Below are positions 43,776 to 53,251 of a stretch of DNA of 64,000 nt, piece by piece (within the stretch, counting starts at the first letter, position 1; each line of letters begins with the position of its first letter). The position numbers and the translations under genes are program-made. This DNA is from Bradyrhizobium nivariense (GTDB taxonomy: Bacteria; Pseudomonadota; Alphaproteobacteria; Rhizobiales; Xanthobacteraceae): NCBI RefSeq assembly GCF_029846715.1, contig NZ_JARVWW010000024.1:49513-113512 (forward strand). Direction: 5' to 3'. The notes under the pieces were generated by a model. It made no database searches and had not been told where the DNA came from. It saw nothing but the letters and a program-made list of their open reading frames with translations.

Positions 43776-44518
43776 ATAACCACTTCGCGCATCACGCGGC
43801 GGCAATCCATCTCGTATTCGAGATCGACCACCGGCGGTCGGGCAAAGTGCCAGGTCAGGCCGGAGCGCAACGCCCCGCGGCGGACCAGCTCGTCGACCAA
43901 CGCGTGATGGAAGTCGTGCACGGAATAGGCCTGCACGCCGGTGGTGTCCTTCCAGCCGAAGCCGAACGCCGTCATCCTGCTCTCCATCTGCGACGTCGTC
44001 GTGAAGCGCACCTTCTCGCGAAGGCCTTCCGGGCTGAGGTCGCGGTAGCGCACGGTGCGCTCGACATAGGTTCCGCTGCCCTCGCGTGCCTCGGCGCCGC
44101 CGGCGATCACGAAGCTCGGCGTCTTCGAGCTTGTCGGCCGCGTGAAGGAGAAGGCATAGAGCGACGGCTCGGCCGGTGGATCGATCTCGGGACAGACATT
44201 GCTGCGCGCCACCGGATTGGTGGTTCCGTCGAAGATACCCCATTCGGACAGCGTCTTCACATAGTGCAGGTTGAACGTGCGAAAGCCTTCCTCGCTGAAG
44301 GCCGCCGGCGAGCGCAGCTCGCAGGCACAGAACGCCGTCAGCGGCCGCCCCGCCTCCTGGATATACTTCGCGGCAAGCGCAAACCCTTCCGCGAGCGGCA
44401 CCAGGCGGTCGAAGCGGACGCGCTCGATCTCATAGCCGTCATCCGCGGCCGCACCGGCCGAATACTGGAATACGGACGGAATGAAACGGTAATTGCCGGC
44501 GGAGAATTCACCCGTCAT
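43772..44518 (-). CDS. CnbZ-like (2-aminomuconate deaminase-type) protein, provisional
   Basis: A 248-residue cytosolic protein. The start, SAGNYRFIPSVFQYSAGAAAD, recalls the CnbZ type of 2-amino-5-chloromuconate deaminase described from nitrobenzene degraders, and a motif ITAFCACELRSP-like (PLTAFCACELRSP) is shared with that group as I remember it. The family resemblance is from memory, so the name is tentative. ATG 44518 has AGGAG 7 bases upstream. It follows the receiver-cyclase gene by 9 bases and is the last gene of that operon. No aromatic-amine pathway genes lie nearby, so another enamine-hydrolysing role is possible. Confidence 0.5.
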   Translation of the reverse strand: MTGEFSAGNYRFIPSVFQYSAGAAADDGYEIERVRFDRLVPLAEGFALAAKYIQEAGRPLTAFCACELRSPAAFSEEGFRTFNLHYVKTLSEWGIFDGTTNPVARSNVCPEIDPPAEPSLYAFSFTRPTSSKTPSFVIAGGAEAREGSGTYVERTVRYRDLSPEGLREKVRFTTTSQMESRMTAFGFGWKDTTGVQAYSVHDFHHALVDELVRRGALRSGLTWHFARPPVVDLEYEMDCRRVMREVVI

Positions 44519-44527
44519 GTCGGACTC

Positions 44528-45778
44528 CTATTCCAGTTGCATGCGAATGCCCTTGGCGCCGTTGAGCAGGCGCTTCAGGTGAAAGCCGGCCAGGGAATCG
44601 TCGGCATGCATGCCGACCAGCGCGGCGAAGGCCGGCATGGCGGCGGCATCACCGGACTCCATCCTGGCGAAGGCTTCGGAGTACCGCGCCGTCGCCGGCG
44701 CTTCGAATTTGGCCTGCGGCAACGGCTCGAACGCGCGCAGAGGTTCGCTGCGCCCGCGCAGCATCAGCTCACCCACGGGGCGGCCCTGGAAATTCTCAGC
44801 CGCTTCCGCGACGCTGGCACTGACGCAGATTCGCGTGCCCAGATCCTTGTTGGCGGCCTCCAGCCGCGCTGCGATGTTGATCGTATCACCATAGGCGGTG
44901 TAGTCGAAGAAGCGGTTGCCGCCGAAATTCCCGACCAGCGCCGGCCCGGCATGGGCGCCGATGCGGGTGGTGCCGAAATTCACACCCCTCGCCTTCCATC
45001 GCGCGCAGAAATCCTCGGCCCAGGCGTCGAGATCGTGCGCGCAGGCGACGGCACGCGTCGCATAGTCCGGCTGGTCGCCCGGCGCGTTGAACAGCACCTG
45101 GATCGCATCGCCGATGATTTTTGCGACCGTCCCCTCGTGCGTGAAGACGATCTCGGTCATGCCGCCGACATATTCGTTGAGGAGCTCGCCAAGCGTCTCG
45201 GGCGCCGCGCTCTCCACCAGCGACGTGAAGCCGGTGATGTCGGTGAAGATGGTGGCGACGTCGCGCCACTGCACCTCCATGCCGTCGCCCTTGACATCCG
45301 CCGCGAGGCGTTTGGCGATCTCAGGCGAGAAGTAGCGCGACAGCGACGCATGGGCGCGTTCGGCCTCCATCTGGCGGCGCCGCGCCTCGCGCAGTATCTC
45401 GATATGGCGGATGGTCTTCTGGATCGTCATTTCCAGATCGGCGAAGTCGATCGGCTTGGTGAGAAAGTCGAACGCGCCGCGGTTCATGGCGGTTCGGATG
45501 TTGCTCATGTCGCCATAGGCCGAGACGATGATGGTCGATTTCTTGTCCTCGGCCTCCTGGAGCTTCTGCAACAGGGACAGCCCGTCCATCCGCGGCATGT
45601 TGATGTCCGCGACCACCATGTCGACATGCGGATGTCGGTCGATCGACTCCAGTGCCTCGAGGCCATCGCGCGCGAACATGAAATTGACCAGCCCCTCGCG
45701 AAGCTGCCTCCGGAACTTTTGCAGGATCAGCGCCTCGAGATCCGGCTCGTCGTCGACGAAGAGGATGGTTGGAGTCAT
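44528..45778 (-). CDS. Response regulator-class III adenylate cyclase fusion
   Basis: A 416-residue protein. Residues 1-125 form a receiver with DD at 9-10, phosphoacceptor Asp58 and Lys108 in FLTKPIDF. A linker helix (about 125-155) leads to a class III nucleotide cyclase domain (about 170-345) with the metal ligands Asp180 (TIFTDITGFT) and Asp224 (IIGDAIQ) in place. The FFDYTAYGDTINIAARLEAA stretch is the usual cyclase end. Phosphorylation would be expected to alter cAMP synthesis. Its ATG overlaps the upstream receiver stop by 4 bases, so kinase and output are co-made. Cyclic AMP as product is by family; a specific substrate check was not possible. Confidence 0.93.
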   Translation of the reverse strand: MTPTILFVDDEPDLEALILQKFRRQLREGLVNFMFARDGLEALESIDRHPHVDMVVADINMPRMDGLSLLQKLQEAEDKKSTIIVSAYGDMSNIRTAMNRGAFDFLTKPIDFADLEMTIQKTIRHIEILREARRRQMEAERAHASLSRYFSPEIAKRLAADVKGDGMEVQWRDVATIFTDITGFTSLVESAAPETLGELLNEYVGGMTEIVFTHEGTVAKIIGDAIQVLFNAPGDQPDYATRAVACAHDLDAWAEDFCARWKARGVNFGTTRIGAHAGPALVGNFGGNRFFDYTAYGDTINIAARLEAANKDLGTRICVSASVAEAAENFQGRPVGELMLRGRSEPLRAFEPLPQAKFEAPATARYSEAFARMESGDAAAMPAFAALVGMHADDSLAGFHLKRLLNGAKGIRMQLE

Positions 45779-46164
45779 GCCGCCTGCTCGAGTCTCGTAT
45801 CGATTTCCTGGCGCAATTGCGCAAAGTCGATCGGCTTGGTCAGGAGCGCGACGGCGCCGCGCTCGATCGCCTTCCGGCGGGTCTCGGCGTCGCCATAGGC
45901 CGTGATCATGATGACGGGTACGTGCGGATAGTCGGCGCGCACGTGTGGCAGCATGTCGAGCCCGCTCATGCCGGGCATGTTGATATCGGACAAAATCAGG
46001 ATCAACGAGGGATCGCGGACCTCGGCGGCGAGCTTCAGCGCATCGGCCGCCGACGGCGCGAATTCCATCTGGAAGCGGCCGGCGCGCAGGTCGCGCCGGA
46101 ACTGCTGCCGGAACAGCGCCTCGACGTCGGACTCGTCATCGACGACCAGAATGTAAACGTTCAA
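45775..46164 (-). CDS. Single-domain response regulator
   Basis: A 129-residue receiver without output domain. DD at 9-10, phosphoacceptor Asp60 in LILSDINMPG and Lys110 in LLTKPIDF are all present. Start is TTG 46164, which overlaps the TGA of the kinase gene by 4 bases (TTGA); no ATG is available upstream of the DD pair, so the TTG is well supported. It could act as a phosphate sink, phosphorelay partner or direct regulator of a target protein. Confidence 0.92.
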   Translation of the reverse strand: MNVYILVVDDESDVEALFRQQFRRDLRAGRFQMEFAPSAADALKLAAEVRDPSLILILSDINMPGMSGLDMLPHVRADYPHVPVIMITAYGDAETRRKAIERGAVALLTKPIDFAQLRQEIDTRLEQAA

Positions 46165-48758
46165 GTCTTGCCTCCGGAAGTGCCGCCTGCCGCCATCATG
46201 CGCGGCAGGGTGATGATGAATTCCGTGAATACTCCGGGCTCGGAGTTCACGTCGATCGTGCCGCCGTGCTGTTTCACGACGATATCATGGCTCATGGAAA
46301 GGCCGAGCCCGGTGCCCTCGCCGGCCGGCTTGGTGGTGAAGAAGGGATTGAACATCTTCTTCTTCACCTCGGGCGGAATCCCGGTGCCGTTGTCGCGAAT
46401 CCGAACCTCGACCTTGTCGCCGAGATTCTTCGTTGCCGCGCGCAGGGTGGGCTCGAAGGGGTCTGCGGCGCTCTCCTTGCGCTTGGCGGTGGCGTAGAAG
46501 CCGTTCGAGATCAGATTGAGGAAGACTCGCGTGATTTCCTGCGGATAGATATCGACCATGCCTGGGGCGGGGTCGAAGTCGCGCTCGATCGTGATGTTGA
46601 AGGCGGGCCTTTCGACACGTGCGCCGTGATAGGCGAGATTGAGGCTCTCCTCCAGGATCGCGCTGATATCGCTGGGGCGATGCTCGCCGGAACCCTCGCG
46701 CGAATGCAGCAGCATGTTCCTGACAATGGAATCGGCGCGCTTGCCGTGCTGCACCACCTTTTCGAGATTGCTCCTGAGCAGGCCGGTCAGCTCGTCGACC
46801 TCCGCCTTGGTCTTGCCGTCGAGCGAGGCCGTTTGCAGGGCCTCGTTGAGCTCGTCGATCAGCTCCGTCGACACCGACGAGAAATTGTTGACGAAATTGA
46901 GCGGGTTCTTGATCTCGTGGGCGATCCCGGCGGTGAGCTGGCCGAGCGACGCCAGCTTCTCGGTCTGGACCAGGCGATCCTGCGCGGCGCGAAGATCGTC
47001 GAGGGATTGCGACAACTCCGTCGTACGCTTGCGTAACTCGTTCAGCAGTCGCGTGTTCTCGATAGCGATGACGGCTTGCTTCGTGAAATTCTCAACCAAT
47101 GCGATTTGCTTGTCGGTGAACGGCCGGACCTCTTTGCGATAAACCGCAACCGTTCCGATCAGCTCGTTTTCCCTCATCATGGGCACTATGACGATCGTGC
47201 GGGCGCCGGCGACGTCGGAGATTCCACGAATGGTCGGACCTCCAGCAAGATAGGCCGGCGTTTGTTGCACATCATGAACGTGGACAACTTGACGTGTCCT
47301 GACGACCACAGCAAGCGCGCTCTCCGGATGAGGACGGATCGGCACGTCTTTTCGCGAAGCCGCGAACGCAGGCGGCACATTGTAATCGGCAGCAATCGTG
47401 AAACTCTCGCCATCCCACAGATTCATGACGCCGAAACTCGCACCACAGACGCGTGTGGCATTCTCGAGCATCTTGTGGAACACCGGTGTGAGTTCGCCCG
47501 GAGACGAACTGATGACCTGCAACACTTCCGACGTAGCCGTCTGTTGCTCGAGCGACTCGGTCAACTCAGCCGTTCTCACCTCGACCTTTTTTTCCAGGTC
47601 CGCATAGGATTCCTGCAGGCGCTCGCCCATATAGTTGAACTGGTCCGCGAGCCCCTCGAGCTCGTCGCCGGTCCTGATCGAGATGCGCTGGGAGAAATCG
47701 CCGCCGCCGATGCGCTCGGCGCCGCTTCGCAGCGCCTGGATCGGCCCGACCATGCGGCGCGCGAGGAATACCCCGGCGAGCACCGCGAAGATCGACGCCG
47801 CGAGCAGCACGAATGCAAGCCGTTCCAACGCAGCATAGAGCGCCGCATAGGCCTCCTCGACCGGCAGCTCGACGAACATGGTCCAGTGCAGCGGTGCGAT
47901 CGGGGCCGAGGCGGTCAGCACCTTCTGTCCCTGGATGTTGCGCGCTTCGGAAAGTGCATCCGGCGTGGAACCGCCTCCGGCAAGCGCGGCGCGCACCTGC
48001 GCCAGACCGGACATGTCGGTGTTGCGCAGGACCAGGCTGATATCGGGGTGCGCGATCAGGCGTCCCTCCGGACCGACCACGTAGGCGTGTCCGTGCTCGC
48101 CGACCTTGATCTGGGACACGACGTCCCAGATCAGCTTGAGATTGACCTCCGCGATGCTGACGCCCGCATCCTTGCGCGACCCGGCCTGCGCCAGTGTCAT
48201 GTACGGCTCGGACTCCCTGCGGAAATAGACCGGGCCGTAAAAAACCTTGTGCACGACCGCCTCGGTGAACTTCGGATCGTCCGACAGGTCGATCCCGCTG
48301 TCGATCGCGTCCATGGCGAGCCGCGAGACCCGCAGCCGCTCCCTGCCGGTCGCGTCGACCTGGGCGAGCTCGGTGATCGCAGGCACCTGGCGCAGCAGCC
48401 GCAGCGCATCGAACCGGCGCTGCTCGATCGAGCCCGCCGACCAGGGCAGCTGCGTGGTCCAGCCGAGCTGGCTCTCGATCTCCTTGACGAACTGACCGAT
48501 CTTGGCCGCGGCCGCCTCGGCCTGCTCATGCTGAACCCGGATCAGCGCGGCCTTGTGCTCGCGATAATAGAAGAGGACCTCGAACAGGCCGTTGGCCAGC
48601 AGCGCGATCGCGACGACGGCCACGAACAGCGCGACATATTTGGTGAAGAGCCGGCTCCTGATCCCCTGCCCCACTGTAGCGCCGGAGGCAACGCCATCCG
48701 GTGCGGCGCTCGGCAGCGTCCTTGCTTGCGGGGTGTCGGGATGGAGGGAAAGGCTCAT
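46161..48758 (-). CDS. Sensor histidine kinase with periplasmic sensor and GAF domain
   Basis: An 865-residue membrane kinase. Helix 1 at about 38-62 and helix 2 at about 315-337 frame a periplasmic region of about 250 residues that looks like a dCache-type sensor. HAMP follows (about 335-388), then a coiled stretch, a GAF domain (about 420-570), the dimerisation box with His614 in GIAHEIKNPLNF, and the ATPase domain with N box NLISNGFYA, DNGTGIP and GTGLGLS. ATG 48758 gives family-typical spacing; the open frame extends 56 codons further upstream without a ribosome site. First gene of the four-gene signalling operon. Confidence 0.93.
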   Translation of the reverse strand: MSLSLHPDTPQARTLPSAAPDGVASGATVGQGIRSRLFTKYVALFVAVVAIALLANGLFEVLFYYREHKAALIRVQHEQAEAAAAKIGQFVKEIESQLGWTTQLPWSAGSIEQRRFDALRLLRQVPAITELAQVDATGRERLRVSRLAMDAIDSGIDLSDDPKFTEAVVHKVFYGPVYFRRESEPYMTLAQAGSRKDAGVSIAEVNLKLIWDVVSQIKVGEHGHAYVVGPEGRLIAHPDISLVLRNTDMSGLAQVRAALAGGGSTPDALSEARNIQGQKVLTASAPIAPLHWTMFVELPVEEAYAALYAALERLAFVLLAASIFAVLAGVFLARRMVGPIQALRSGAERIGGGDFSQRISIRTGDELEGLADQFNYMGERLQESYADLEKKVEVRTAELTESLEQQTATSEVLQVISSSPGELTPVFHKMLENATRVCGASFGVMNLWDGESFTIAADYNVPPAFAASRKDVPIRPHPESALAVVVRTRQVVHVHDVQQTPAYLAGGPTIRGISDVAGARTIVIVPMMRENELIGTVAVYRKEVRPFTDKQIALVENFTKQAVIAIENTRLLNELRKRTTELSQSLDDLRAAQDRLVQTEKLASLGQLTAGIAHEIKNPLNFVNNFSSVSTELIDELNEALQTASLDGKTKAEVDELTGLLRSNLEKVVQHGKRADSIVRNMLLHSREGSGEHRPSDISAILEESLNLAYHGARVERPAFNITIERDFDPAPGMVDIYPQEITRVFLNLISNGFYATAKRKESAADPFEPTLRAATKNLGDKVEVRIRDNGTGIPPEVKKKMFNPFFTTKPAGEGTGLGLSMSHDIVVKQHGGTIDVNSEPGVFTEFIITLPRMMAAGGTSGGKT

Positions 48759-48828
48759 CCCGCCAAACCTAGCAAGAAGGTCGCTCCTTGTCTCGCTGGC
48801 GGAACCGCGGATGACGTCGGGCGGGAAC

Positions 48829-48864
48829 GAAAAAGGGCGGCAGCGGATGGGCCGCTGCCGCCCT
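48829..48864 (-). terminator. Rho-independent terminator of the RND efflux operon
   Basis: On the minus strand a perfect GC-rich 12-base stem (48863-48852 with 48846-48835, loop of 5) is followed by TTTTTC. It lies about 22 bases past the stop of the RND transporter gene. Confidence 0.88.
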
Positions 48865-48885
48865 CGAGTTCGCTTCCCCGCGGCC

Positions 48886-51800
48886 TCAGGTCGGCCGCAG
48901 CACCTTGGAGCCGAGGTCGAGTTCATTGACCTGCTTATTCCGCTCGGAATCGGCCGCCGCGCGATGGTCGGTCGCCAGCACGACGTAAACCGCGGGCAGC
49001 ACGAACAGCGTGAACAGCGTGCCGATCGACATGCCGGCGACGACCACCAGACCGATCGAGAAGCGGCTGGCCGCGCCCGCGCCGGTCGCGGTCAGGAGCG
49101 GGATCAGGCCCGTCACCATCGCGGCCGTGGTCATCAGGATCGGCCGCAGACGAATACGGGCCGACATTTCGATCGCCGAGCGGCGGTCGAGCCGTTCGTT
49201 GACCTGGAGCTCGTTGGCGAACTCCACCATCAGGATGCCGTGCTTGGTGATCAGGCCCACCAAAGTCAGCAGGCCGACCTGGGTGTAGATGTTCATGGTC
49301 GCCATGCCGAAGAACAGCGGGATCAGCGCACCCACGATCGCCATCGGCACCGAGATCATGATGACCAGCGGATCGCGCAAGCTCTCGAACTGCGCCGCCA
49401 GCACCAGGAAGATGATGATCAGCGCGAAACCGAAGGTGATCGCGAGCTGGTTGCCTTCCTGGACATACTGCCTGCTGTCAGCGAGATAATCATGGCTGAA
49501 GCCTTGCGGCAGCTTCTTGGCCTCGCTCTCGAGGAAGTCGACCGCCGCACCGACGGTCACGCCGGGCATCGGCACGGCCGAGAAGGTCGCTGAATTGAGC
49601 TGATTATAGTGTGTCAGCGAATTCGGGTCGGTCTTGGTCTCGATCGACACCACCGTCGACAGCGGAAGCTGCTGGCCGGTACTGGTCGTCACGTAGTAAC
49701 CGGAGAGCGATTCCGGCGAGAGCCGCTGGCCCCGCGGCACCTGCGGGATGACCTGGTAGGATCGGCCTTCGAGGTTGAAGCGGTTGATATAGTTGCCACC
49801 GAGCAGCACCGCGAGCGTGCTGCCGAGGTTCTGCATATTGACGCCGAGATCCTGCGCCTTGCTGCGATTGATCGTCACCTTCACAGTCGGCTGATTGTAG
49901 GCCAGGTCGCTGTCGGAGACGATGAACATGCCGCTCTTGCGGGCGGCGCCCTTCAGCTTCTCCATCTGCTCGTAAACCGTCTGGAACCCCGCGGTGGAGT
50001 TGATCACCATCTGCACCGGAAGGCCGCCCGGGCCGCCCGGCAGCGGCGGCAGGTTGAACGCGAACGCCTGAACGCCCTCGATCTTGGAGAGCTCGGCCTG
50101 CACCAGCGACTTCAGCTGGATCGACGAGCGCTTGCGCTCCTCCCACGGCTTGAGCAGCATGCCGGCGATACCGCCCTGCGGGCCGTTGATGCCGTTCAGC
50201 ACGAAGCGCAGATCGGTCTCGGGGAATTTCTGGAACTCGGTGTCGAGCTTTTCGCCGTAGAAATCGACGTAGTCGATGTTGGCGTATTTCGGCGCCTTGG
50301 TCACCGCGAACACGATGCCCTGGTCTTCCTCAGGCGCCAGCTCCTTCGACGTGTGCATGTAGAGGAAGCCCACGAGCCCGAGGATGGTCACCGCAAACAG
50401 GCCGGTGATGGCCTTGTAGTCGAGCGAGCGGTCGAGCCTGCGGCCGTACCACCGCGTCAGCGCGCCAAATACCTTGTTGACGAGCTTGGCGAAGCGCCCC
50501 TCTTCGGTGTTCTTCAGCAGCACTGAGCACATCATCGGCGACAGCGTCAGCGCGATCACGCCGGACACGATCACCGAGCCCGCAAGCGTGAAGGCGAATT
50601 CGCGGAACAGCGAGCCGGTCAGGCCGCCGAGGAAACCGATCGGCGCGTACACGGCTGCGAGCGTGATGGTCATCGAGACGACGGGACCCACGATTTCGCG
50701 CGCGCCTTCCAGCGACGCCTGGACCGGCGTTTTCCCTTCCTCCAGATGACGATGGATATTTTCCACCACGACGATGGCGTCGTCGACCACGAGGCCGATC
50801 GCGAGCACCATCGCGAGCAGTGTCAGCAGGTTGAAGCTGAAGCCGAACGCCAGCATCAGCGTGCAGACGCCGATCATCGACAGCGGGATGGTGACGACGG
50901 GAATGATGACCGAACGGAACGACGCCAGGAACAGGAAGATCACCACGATCACGATGATCACGGCTTCACCCAGTGTCTTCTCGACCTCGTCGATCGAGGA
51001 TTGGATGAACTTGGTCGAATCGTAGGCGACCTTCATCTTCATCGACGGCGGCAGATTGCGCTCGAGCTCGGGGAACAGCGCCCGCACGCCCTTGACCAGC
51101 GTCAGCGGGTTGCCCTGCGGCGTTGCCTGCACACCGATGAAGATCGCGTGCTCGCCGTTGAATGCGACGCTCGCGTCCGTACTTTGGGCCGCAAGCTCGA
51201 CGGTGGCGATGTCCTCCATCCGCACGAAGCCGCCGTCCTTGGCCTTGACGATCATCTTCTTGAACTGGTTGACGTCGGTCAGGCCCGTATTCGTCGATAC
51301 GTTCGAGACGATGAGATAGCCCTTGGTCTGGCCCGCCGCGGACTGGAAGTTGTTGGCCGTGATCGCGGCCGCGACATCCGCAGGCGACACGTTGCGGCCG
51401 GCCATCTTCAGGGGATCAAGCCACAGCCGCATCGCAAAGGTCTGGCCACCGAGAATATCGGCGGAGGCCACGCCGTCGACCGTCGACAGCACCGGCTGCA
51501 CAACGCGCGTCAGATAGTCGGAGATCGCCGAGCCCGACAGCTCCTCGGACGAGAAGCCGAGATACATCACGGCCGTGGTCTGGCCCGTGGTCTTGGTGAC
51601 GATCGGGTCGTTGGATTCCTTCGGGATCAGATATTTGACCGAGTTCGTCTTGGCCAGCACCTCGGTCAGCGCCTGGTTCGGGTCGAAGTTCAGCTTGATG
51701 TAGACCTGGATCGTCGAGGTGCCGAGCACCGAGGACGAGGTGATGTAGTCGACGCCTTCGGCGGAAGCGACCGCCTGCTCGATCGGCGTGGTGATGAAGC

Positions 51801-51981
51801 CCTGGATCAGGTCCGCGGACGCGCCCGGATAGACGGTCGTGATGTTGATGACCGTGTTCGACAGCTTCGGATATTGCCGGATCGGCAGCGTCGTCGCCGC
51901 GCGCAGGCCGATCAGCAGGATCAGCAGGCTGACGACGATCGACAGGACCGGGCGTTTGATGAAAATATCAGTAAAGCGCAT
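48886..51981 (-). CDS. RND multidrug efflux transporter (HAE1 family)
   Basis: A 1031-residue inner-membrane pump of the AcrB/MexB class, with about 12 helices and two large periplasmic loops. The N-terminal IFIKRPVLSIVVSLLILLIG and the TM4 region with VVDDAIVVVENI, whose acidic pair forms the proton relay, are diagnostic; KHGILMVEFANELQ lies near the second half's TM10. Length matches the family. ATG 51981 is chosen over the in-frame TTG 52011, which lies in the spacer after the adaptor gene. It works with the adaptor at 52057-53250; no outer-membrane factor gene is in this cluster, so a TolC-like protein from elsewhere is needed. Confidence 0.96.
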   Translation of the reverse strand: MRFTDIFIKRPVLSIVVSLLILLIGLRAATTLPIRQYPKLSNTVINITTVYPGASADLIQGFITTPIEQAVASAEGVDYITSSSVLGTSTIQVYIKLNFDPNQALTEVLAKTNSVKYLIPKESNDPIVTKTTGQTTAVMYLGFSSEELSGSAISDYLTRVVQPVLSTVDGVASADILGGQTFAMRLWLDPLKMAGRNVSPADVAAAITANNFQSAAGQTKGYLIVSNVSTNTGLTDVNQFKKMIVKAKDGGFVRMEDIATVELAAQSTDASVAFNGEHAIFIGVQATPQGNPLTLVKGVRALFPELERNLPPSMKMKVAYDSTKFIQSSIDEVEKTLGEAVIIVIVVIFLFLASFRSVIIPVVTIPLSMIGVCTLMLAFGFSFNLLTLLAMVLAIGLVVDDAIVVVENIHRHLEEGKTPVQASLEGAREIVGPVVSMTITLAAVYAPIGFLGGLTGSLFREFAFTLAGSVIVSGVIALTLSPMMCSVLLKNTEEGRFAKLVNKVFGALTRWYGRRLDRSLDYKAITGLFAVTILGLVGFLYMHTSKELAPEEDQGIVFAVTKAPKYANIDYVDFYGEKLDTEFQKFPETDLRFVLNGINGPQGGIAGMLLKPWEERKRSSIQLKSLVQAELSKIEGVQAFAFNLPPLPGGPGGLPVQMVINSTAGFQTVYEQMEKLKGAARKSGMFIVSDSDLAYNQPTVKVTINRSKAQDLGVNMQNLGSTLAVLLGGNYINRFNLEGRSYQVIPQVPRGQRLSPESLSGYYVTTSTGQQLPLSTVVSIETKTDPNSLTHYNQLNSATFSAVPMPGVTVGAAVDFLESEAKKLPQGFSHDYLADSRQYVQEGNQLAITFGFALIIIFLVLAAQFESLRDPLVIMISVPMAIVGALIPLFFGMATMNIYTQVGLLTLVGLITKHGILMVEFANELQVNERLDRRSAIEMSARIRLRPILMTTAAMVTGLIPLLTATGAGAASRFSIGLVVVAGMSIGTLFTLFVLPAVYVVLATDHRAAADSERNKQVNELDLGSKVLRPT

Positions 51982-52056
51982 CGCGGCGATCTCGATTTCG
52001 TTGACTTGCAAAGCGCATGACCCGGCCGTGCCGGATCATGCTCGACGTGTGCGATG

Positions 52057-53250
52057 TCAGTATCGCGGCGGCTGCGCCGGGACCTGCGGAGCCGGGTCGG
52101 TCGAAATCGACACCGCCGCGCCCGATTGCAGCTTGAGCTGGCCGACGGCGACGACCTTGTCGCCCGGCTTCACGCCCTTGACGATTTCGACGCGACCTTC
52201 GACCCGGTTGCCGGTCTGCACGAAAGTGCGCACCGCGCTCAGGCTGGTCTTGCCGTCCTCTTCCTTCTTCTCGGTGATCACGAACACCGAGTCGCCGTAC
52301 AGCGTATAGTCGACCGCCGTCTCCGGCACGGTGATCACGGCCGGCTTGTCCGGCAGCACCACCGTGGTGGTGACGAACATGCCGGGCTTCAGGATCTTCT
52401 CCGGATTGGAGACAGTCGCCTGCACGCGGATGTTGCGGGTGTCGGTCGAGATCTGCGGCTCGATCGTGGTGATCTTGGCGTCGAAAGTGCGGCCCGGATA
52501 GGCGTCGACCTTCAGTCGAACCGGCTGGCCGACCTTGAGGTTGCCCGAATCCTTTTCAGTCACCGTGAAGTTGGCCCACAGCTCCGACAGATCGGTCAGC
52601 GAGACGATGGCCGTGCCGGCGGTGAGATATTGGCCGACCTCGACTTTGCGGACGCCGAGATCGCCGGAGAACGGCGCGCGGACCAGCTTCTGCGAGATCA
52701 ACGCTTCGGTCTTGGCGATGCCGGCCATAGCCTGGTCGTAGGCAGCCTGCGCCTGATCGACCGTCGCCTGCGGACCGAACTGGCGCGACGCCAGTTGCTT
52801 GGCGCGGTCGAGCGACAGCTGCGCGACGGTCGCCTGCGCCTTGAAGCTCGCGAGATCGCCCTGCTCGGCCGCGTCGAACAGCTGCACCAGCGGCATGCCG
52901 GCCTCGACATGCGCGCCCGGCTCGAACTTGATCTCGGTGACACGGCCGTTGACGTCGGCGCTGACGTCGACCTGGTGCACGGCGGAGAGCCCGCCGACAG
53001 CGGTCAACAGGTTCGGCACCACCTCGGACTTCGCCTCGGCTGCGCTGACTGCTGTCGGCGGCGGCTTGTTGTTGGCGAAGAACTGCTTGATCATCTGGCC
53101 GCGGAAATAATTGAACCAGACGAGGCCACCGACGAGCACGCCCAGAAGCGTGCCGACGATGATGAACCAGAGCACCGGCCGGACCGGACGCTTGGGAGCC
53201 TTGCTGTCGATCGGTTCGCCCGAAATCTTGTGTTCGGTTACGATGTTCAT
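52057..53250 (-). CDS. RND efflux periplasmic adaptor (membrane fusion protein)
   Basis: A 397-residue adaptor with a single N-terminal transmembrane anchor (about residues 25-45, WFIIVGTLLGVLVGGLVWF), then the lipoyl/hairpin/beta-barrel order of the HlyD/AcrA family. VTEIKFEPGAHVEAGMPLVQL is the lipoyl half motif and LTDLSELWANFTVTEKD the barrel entry. No lipobox. ATG 53250 is 1 base after the TetR stop (TGA, 53252-53254), so it is coupled to the regulator. Gap to the pump gene is 75 bases. Confidence 0.95.
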   Translation of the reverse strand: MNIVTEHKISGEPIDSKAPKRPVRPVLWFIIVGTLLGVLVGGLVWFNYFRGQMIKQFFANNKPPPTAVSAAEAKSEVVPNLLTAVGGLSAVHQVDVSADVNGRVTEIKFEPGAHVEAGMPLVQLFDAAEQGDLASFKAQATVAQLSLDRAKQLASRQFGPQATVDQAQAAYDQAMAGIAKTEALISQKLVRAPFSGDLGVRKVEVGQYLTAGTAIVSLTDLSELWANFTVTEKDSGNLKVGQPVRLKVDAYPGRTFDAKITTIEPQISTDTRNIRVQATVSNPEKILKPGMFVTTTVVLPDKPAVITVPETAVDYTLYGDSVFVITEKKEEDGKTSLSAVRTFVQTGNRVEGRVEIVKGVKPGDKVVAVGQLKLQSGAAVSISTDPAPQVPAQPPRY

Positions 53251-53251
53251 G

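Noticed and set aside
43766..45898. A 710-codon open frame on the plus strand opposite the receiver-cyclase and receiver genes
   Set aside because: GC-rich antisense shadow without ribosome site, family motifs or normal composition; the minus-strand receivers and cyclase are unambiguous.
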